Below the pieces are notes generated by a model. The model made no database searches. It was not told the origin of the DNA and saw only the letters and a program-made list of their open reading frames with translations. From Nitrospinae bacterium CG22_combo_CG10-13_8_21_14_all_47_10 (GTDB lineage: Bacteria > Nitrospinota > Nitrospinia > Nitrospinales > VA-1), in assembly GCA_002786505.1 (NCBI GenBank), contig PCTK01000092.1, forward strand, positions 1 to 18,863: a stretch of 18,863 nt of DNA, given 5' to 3'. The translations under genes and the position numbers were made by a program. The first letter of the stretch is position 1, and every line of letters starts with the position of its first letter. This document shows, in pieces, positions 15,319-18,863 of this stretch.

Positions 15319-15819
15319 ATGCATATATTAAAACAAATTGACCGGTTTCTGGAAAAAATTGAAGGCTACCTTATCGTCTGGATCCTGAGCCTGATGATCT
15401 TACTTTCCTTCGGCCAAATGGTACTGAGGAACCTTTTTGATATGGGAATTGTATGGGGAGACACACTACTCCGTCAATGGGTGCTCTGGCTAGGGTTTCT
15501 TGGAGCCTCAATAGCCGTGAAGCACAACAAGCATATTTGCATCGACGTGTTTTCTAATTTCTCGTCGCCTTTTTGGAAGCGAACCATAAAGGCATTCTCC
15601 AGGTTCTCAGCTGGCATTATCAGCTGTTTTCTAACTTTGGCGGCGTGGTCATTCATGCAGTTTGAAAAAGAATCCCAATCCACTCTTTTCCTGGATATTC
15701 CCGTCTGGATATTCCAGATCATTCTGCCTTACAGCTTTCTGCTTATAGCCATACGTTTTATAATTAGTGGCTTTGAAACTGTTTTTATTAAAAACGACTC
15801 AGGACAAGCCTTAAAATGA
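15319..15819 (+). CDS. dctQ: TRAP transporter small permease (DctQ family)
   Basis: 166 residues from ATG 15319, with four membrane helices (about 17-39, 52-69, 88-108 and 126-149 in this numbering) and the DctQ pattern: RQWVLWLGFLGASIAVKHNKHICIDV (split here around the second helix) followed by a hydrophobic end. In TRAP systems the small permease pairs with the large DctM permease and a periplasmic binding protein to import organic acids with sodium. A TTG at 15280 could add 13 residues, but the ATG begins just before the family-like amphipathic start, so I prefer it; neither has a Shine-Dalgarno sequence. It overlaps dctM by four bases (ATGA). Confidence 0.85.
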   Translation: MHILKQIDRFLEKIEGYLIVWILSLMILLSFGQMVLRNLFDMGIVWGDTLLRQWVLWLGFLGASIAVKHNKHICIDVFSNFSSPFWKRTIKAFSRFSAGIISCFLTLAAWSFMQFEKESQSTLFLDIPVWIFQIILPYSFLLIAIRFIISGFETVFIKNDSGQALK

Positions 15820-17072
15820 TCGCCCTGGGAATCATTCTACTGGCCTTGTTGGGAGTCCCCCTTTTTGCAATCATTGGCCTCTCAGCCCTGGTTTCGTTTT
15901 ACAACGCGGAGATAGATTCTGCGGCAATATTTATTGAACTATACAGGGTAGCCAGCAATCCGACACTCATCGCCATTCCTCTTTTCACATTTTCAGGTTT
16001 CATTCTCGCGCATGGCAGGACTCCCGAACGTCTGACGAGAATCTCCCAGTGCCTATTGTGCGGTGTTCCCGGCGGCATTCCCCTGGCTATTTTGATCACC
16101 TGCGCATTTTTTACCGCTCTTACAGGAGCTTCAGGGGTCACAATCATCGCCTTGGGCGGCCTGCTCTACCCCCTTTTATTAAATGAGAAGTACGGTGAAA
16201 AATTTTCCCTGGGGATGATCACCTCATCAGGAAGTCTGGGGCTTTTATTTCCTCCTTCTCTGCCGCTTATCTTATATGGCCTCGTTGCCCAGGTTAGTGT
16301 GGACAAACTGTTCATTGCGGGTATTGTGCCGGGTTTGATCATGATCCTGATCATATCCGTCTTTGCGCTCACTCGTAGCACCCGGCAACCTGAAAGTTTT
16401 AACTGGCCTGAAGCTAAATCTGCCCTGGTAGATGCAATTTGGGAACTGCCCCTCCCCTTTATTATATTGGCAGGAATCTATGGAGGAATTTTTACGGTTA
16501 CCGAAGCCGCCTCCGTAACCGTGGTCTATGTGATTCTGGTGGAAACTTTCATTTATAAAGATCTGGATGTTTTCAAGGATTTGCCGAACCTGATGAAAGA
16601 TAGCATGGTACTGGTCGGTTCCATCCTCATCATTCTGGGGACCGCAATGGGGTTCACCAACTATCTGGTGGATGAGCAGGTACCCATGACTATACTGGCG
16701 ACCATGAAGCAATATATCCATGACCCTCTGACGTTTTTGATAGTGCTCAACGTGTTCCTCCTTATCGTCGGTTGTATGATGGATATATTTTCCGCAATCA
16801 TCGTGGTCGTCCCACTGATTATCCCGATTGCCCAGAGCTTTGACGTCAACATGGTACACCTTGGGATTATTTTTCTGACCAATCTGGAGATTGGTTATTC
16901 GACACCTCCCGTAGGCATCAATCTTTTTATCTCAGCCACCCGCTTTAATCAACCCGTGCTAAAATTGTATCAAGCTGTTTTGCCTTTTTTGGGCTTGAGG
17001 TTAATCGGTCTCATTCTGATAACATACGTACCCGCAATCAGCCTCTTTTTGGTGGATTGGGTTTCCCGCTAA
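15816..17072 (+). CDS. dctM: TRAP transporter large permease (DctM family)
   Basis: 418 residues, about 11-12 membrane helices, normal length for DctM. Family signatures: AIPLFTFSGFILAHG in the first third, GASGVTIIALGGLLYP, SSGSLGLLFPPSLPLILYG, and LEIGYSTPPVGINLF near the end, the last two lying in the two inverted-repeat halves that bind substrate and sodium. Its start overlaps the dctQ stop as ATGA, so they are translationally coupled. There is no binding-protein (DctP/TAXI) gene on either side, so the substrate cannot be inferred from context; it may use a protein encoded elsewhere. Confidence 0.92.
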   Translation: MIALGIILLALLGVPLFAIIGLSALVSFYNAEIDSAAIFIELYRVASNPTLIAIPLFTFSGFILAHGRTPERLTRISQCLLCGVPGGIPLAILITCAFFTALTGASGVTIIALGGLLYPLLLNEKYGEKFSLGMITSSGSLGLLFPPSLPLILYGLVAQVSVDKLFIAGIVPGLIMILIISVFALTRSTRQPESFNWPEAKSALVDAIWELPLPFIILAGIYGGIFTVTEAASVTVVYVILVETFIYKDLDVFKDLPNLMKDSMVLVGSILIILGTAMGFTNYLVDEQVPMTILATMKQYIHDPLTFLIVLNVFLLIVGCMMDIFSAIIVVVPLIIPIAQSFDVNMVHLGIIFLTNLEIGYSTPPVGINLFISATRFNQPVLKLYQAVLPFLGLRLIGLILITYVPAISLFLVDWVSR

Positions 17073-17108
17073 TGGCAACGTAGCAATGTTATTCTGCCAA
17101 ATTTTTTG

Positions 17109-17114
17109 TAAGGA
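17109..17114 (+). promoter_or_regulatory. Ribosome binding site deciding the ogt start
   Basis: TAAGGA at 17109-17114 is nine bases from ATG 17124 but directly abuts the in-frame TTG at 17115, so it supports the ATG as the start of the methyltransferase gene. Confidence 0.6.
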
Positions 17115-17123
17115 TTGAGTGAT

Positions 17124-17657
17124 ATGAAAAAAAAACATCACCACACTCTTAAAAATGAATCGGTTTTTTACACGGTTTTTAAAAATCCGATTGGGTTAAC
17201 AGGTCTGGCCGCAACGCAAAAAGGCCTGGTCCGGCTGGTGAACAAAGTCCCCAATGAAAAAGCCTTTGAAAATTTCCTGGTTAAAAAACTGGGGTTTCAA
17301 GCGATCCAAAACCCAAACCATTTCAAATCCCTCATTGAGGAGTTTGCCAATTATTTCAAGGGTGGACAAGAGGCCTTTCATTTCCCATTGGATTTGCAAC
17401 TTGGGACTTCGTTTCAGCAGAAAGTCTGGAAAAGTCTGCTCACCATCCCTTATGGCACCACCCGTAGTTATAAGTGGCTGGCCCAATCCATAAAAAATCC
17501 GAATTCAGCTCGTGCTGTTGGCAACGCGAACGGTCAGAATCCTCTTTCCATTATCATCCCCTGTCACAGGGTAGTCCGTGAAAACGGCGAACTGGGGGGC
17601 TATACCGGCGGCGTGCAGACAAAACGTTTCCTGCTGGAATTGGAAAAGTCAATCTAA
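17124..17657 (+). CDS. ogt: Methylated-DNA-[protein]-cysteine S-methyltransferase
   Basis: 177 residues from the ATG. It removes alkyl groups from O6-alkylguanine by irreversible transfer to its own cysteine. Seen: a short N-terminal ribonuclease-H-like domain, the helix-turn-helix FQQKVWKSLLTIPYGTTRSY, the arginine finger in SARAVGNANGQNP, and the active site IIPCHRVV with C147, followed by GGYTGG and the C-terminal helix. There is no AraC-type regulatory domain, so it is Ogt-like rather than full-length Ada. The preferred start is discussed at its ribosome binding site. Its TAA overlaps the recO ATG by one base (TAATG), so the two DNA-repair genes are coupled. Confidence 0.95.
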   Translation: MKKKHHHTLKNESVFYTVFKNPIGLTGLAATQKGLVRLVNKVPNEKAFENFLVKKLGFQAIQNPNHFKSLIEEFANYFKGGQEAFHFPLDLQLGTSFQQKVWKSLLTIPYGTTRSYKWLAQSIKNPNSARAVGNANGQNPLSIIIPCHRVVRENGELGGYTGGVQTKRFLLELEKSI

Positions 17658-18412
17658 TGGCCCTCTACAAGACCCGAGCAATTGTCATCAAAAGCATGAA
17701 CCTTTCTGAGTCTGACCGCCTGGTCACTTTCATGACTGAGAGTCACGGTAAAGTTAAATGCGTTGCCAAGGGCGCACGAAAAATCAAGAATCAGTTCTGG
17801 GGTGCCCTGGAACCCATGTCCCTGATCAATCTGATCTATTTCGGTAAGGAACACCAGAGCCTCTTCCGGCTCAACAACTCGGATATCATAGAATCATTTC
17901 AAACAATCCGTGACGACTTTGGCAAGCTTTATACAGGCATATATTTTCTCGACTTGATCAATGCCATGATACTTGAAGGCCACAGGGAACCAAAAGTTTT
18001 CAGCCTGCTTTATCAGGCGCTGGCGGCACTTGATCAACAGACAGAATTGGAAGCTCTGCGCCGTCTTTTTGAAATTAGACTGCTTGCATTATCCGGTTAT
18101 AAGCCGCAACTGGAACATTGTATCTTTTGCAGGAAGGGTCCGGAAAATGGCCTGATTCCTTTCAGCTTTGCCCATAACGGAATCCTGTGCAAGTCATGCT
18201 CCAACAGGGCAAGAGTTGATATACAATTCAGCACTGGAACAAGAAATTACATCAAAAAATTATTAGATGTGGAAATCAAAACCTGTGAAAGGTTAAAATT
18301 CCCCAAAGCTCAAATGGATGAAATCGGCAAGGTAACCCACCGTCTGGTTCTTTCTCATTTAGGCCGGGAGTTGAAGTCTTATCCTTTTATTAAAAATATG
18401 GCAGAACTATAG
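17657..18412 (+). CDS. recO: DNA repair protein RecO
   Basis: 251 residues. RecO helps load RecA at single-strand gaps (RecFOR pathway) and anneals SSB-coated DNA. Seen: the N-terminal OB-fold start TRAIVIKSMNLSESDRLVTF (6-25) with HGKVKCVAKGARK (30-42), a helical middle, and a zinc finger with CIFC (C155, C158) and CKSC (C178, C181). Length and order match the family. The ATG overlaps the stop of ogt. A ridA-type gene follows after 10 bases. The grouping ogt-recO-ridA looks like a constitutive housekeeping operon. Confidence 0.95.
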   Translation: MALYKTRAIVIKSMNLSESDRLVTFMTESHGKVKCVAKGARKIKNQFWGALEPMSLINLIYFGKEHQSLFRLNNSDIIESFQTIRDDFGKLYTGIYFLDLINAMILEGHREPKVFSLLYQALAALDQQTELEALRRLFEIRLLALSGYKPQLEHCIFCRKGPENGLIPFSFAHNGILCKSCSNRARVDIQFSTGTRNYIKKLLDVEIKTCERLKFPKAQMDEIGKVTHRLVLSHLGRELKSYPFIKNMAEL

Positions 18413-18422
18413 GAAATCCATT

Positions 18423-18803
18423 ATGGAAAAGAAACCAATTCAAACCTCCCAGGCTCCATCAGCAATAGGTCCCTACTCTCAGGCCATCCGTGTTGGCGAC
18501 CTCCTGTATACTTCCGGGCAGATTGCTCTCAATCCAGGTACCATGGAGATGATGAGTGGTGAGATTGAGGAAGAAACTGAATGGGTTTTGAAAAATATAT
18601 CAGCGATTTTGCAAGCCGATGGCATGAGTCTGGCTCATGTAATCAAGACCACGGTTTATCTCACGGACCTGAGTGAGTTTGCCCGGATGAATCAGGTTTA
18701 CGAGAAGTTTTTTGCGAAAACCAAACCTGCCCGTGCCTGCGTACAAGTTGCAGGACTCCCTAAGGGAGCTAAAGTAGAGATTGACGCAATTGCCCATATT
18801 TAG
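18423..18803 (+). CDS. ridA: RidA/YjgF family enamine/imine deaminase
   Basis: 126 residues, full length. Hydrolyses reactive enamine/imine intermediates (such as 2-aminoacrylate) released by PLP enzymes; forms trimers in the cytoplasm. Seen: the N-terminal GPYSQAI (16-22) with Y18, TSGQIALNP (30-38), the middle VIKTTVYLTDLSEFARMN helix region, and the signature PARACVQVAGLPKGAKVEID, where R104 is the substrate-carboxylate-binding arginine and E119 the conserved glutamate. AGGA at 18411-18414 overlaps the recO stop and lies eight bases before the ATG. Confidence 0.95.
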   Translation: MEKKPIQTSQAPSAIGPYSQAIRVGDLLYTSGQIALNPGTMEMMSGEIEEETEWVLKNISAILQADGMSLAHVIKTTVYLTDLSEFARMNQVYEKFFAKTKPARACVQVAGLPKGAKVEIDAIAHI

Positions 18804-18863
18804 GCTGGAATTAAAAAATTTGTGCCCCTTTTTCATTAGCAGGTTGCTGAAAAACTCCGCAAA

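Noticed and set aside
17073..17107. Possible terminator between dctM and ogt
   Set aside because: TGGCA (17073-17077) and TGCCA (17095-17099) give only a five-base stem with a long loop before the T-run, too weak to call.
1..18863. CRISPR array, prophage, integron or defence island
   Set aside because: No regularly spaced repeats, cas, integrase, transposase, restriction or toxin-antitoxin-like proteins were found in either strand.

Overview
The window (18.9 kb, moderate G+C, densely coded on both strands) looks like ordinary chromosome of a Gram-negative, aerobic bacterium. The evidence is periplasmic c-type cytochromes, a cytochrome bd-like oxidase subunit, a lipoprotein SppA-type peptidase, a TRAP transporter and a lipid-A-biosynthesis N-terminal-domain protein. 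A bd-like membrane subunit encoded next to a membrane-anchored diheme cytochrome c recalls nitrite-oxidising lineages such as Nitrospinota and Nitrospirota. That assignment is an inference from gene content, not something the sequence proves. There is no rRNA, tRNA, CRISPR array, integrase or transposase, and no gene-free stretch longer than about 200 bases.

Layout. 200-2551 (+): rlmN, then a compact envelope module of a soluble family 2 glycosyltransferase, a small LAB_N membrane protein and a 66-residue membrane protein. 2794-6158 (+): the respiratory pair, a large bd-like oxidase subunit with an acid-rich N-terminus and a multi-spanning diheme cytochrome c, closed by a near-perfect intrinsic terminator at 6177-6215. 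6281-6760 (+): a small leucine-rich-repeat protein, convergent with a minus-strand pair (zinc ribbon, then BolA) that shares its stop region. 7352-7624 (+): a small membrane protein, convergent with lpdA.

7664-12397 (-): in transcription order, a REC-sensor-GGDEF response regulator, a terminator, a MOSC-domain protein, an unknown 194-residue protein and dihydrolipoyl dehydrogenase. 12502-15195 (-): a three-gene cluster of secreted SUMF1-like protein, coiled-coil protein and SppA-like lipoprotein peptidase. 15319-17072 (+): a TRAP transporter small/large permease pair without a local binding protein. 17124-18803 (+): a tight housekeeping run of ogt, recO and ridA.

The most distinctive element is the respiratory pair. 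The oxidase-like subunit keeps histidine and glutamate positions resembling those of CydA, carries an extra hydrophobic block of about 120 residues between helices that are adjacent in CydA, and has no CydB next to it. A five-helix diheme cytochrome c takes that place. The second item of interest is the secreted cluster, in which the SUMF1-like protein lacks both active-site cysteines of formylglycine-generating enzyme. Many genes here lack a recognisable Shine-Dalgarno sequence, so several starts (GTG or TTG versus ATG) are uncertain and are noted individually.
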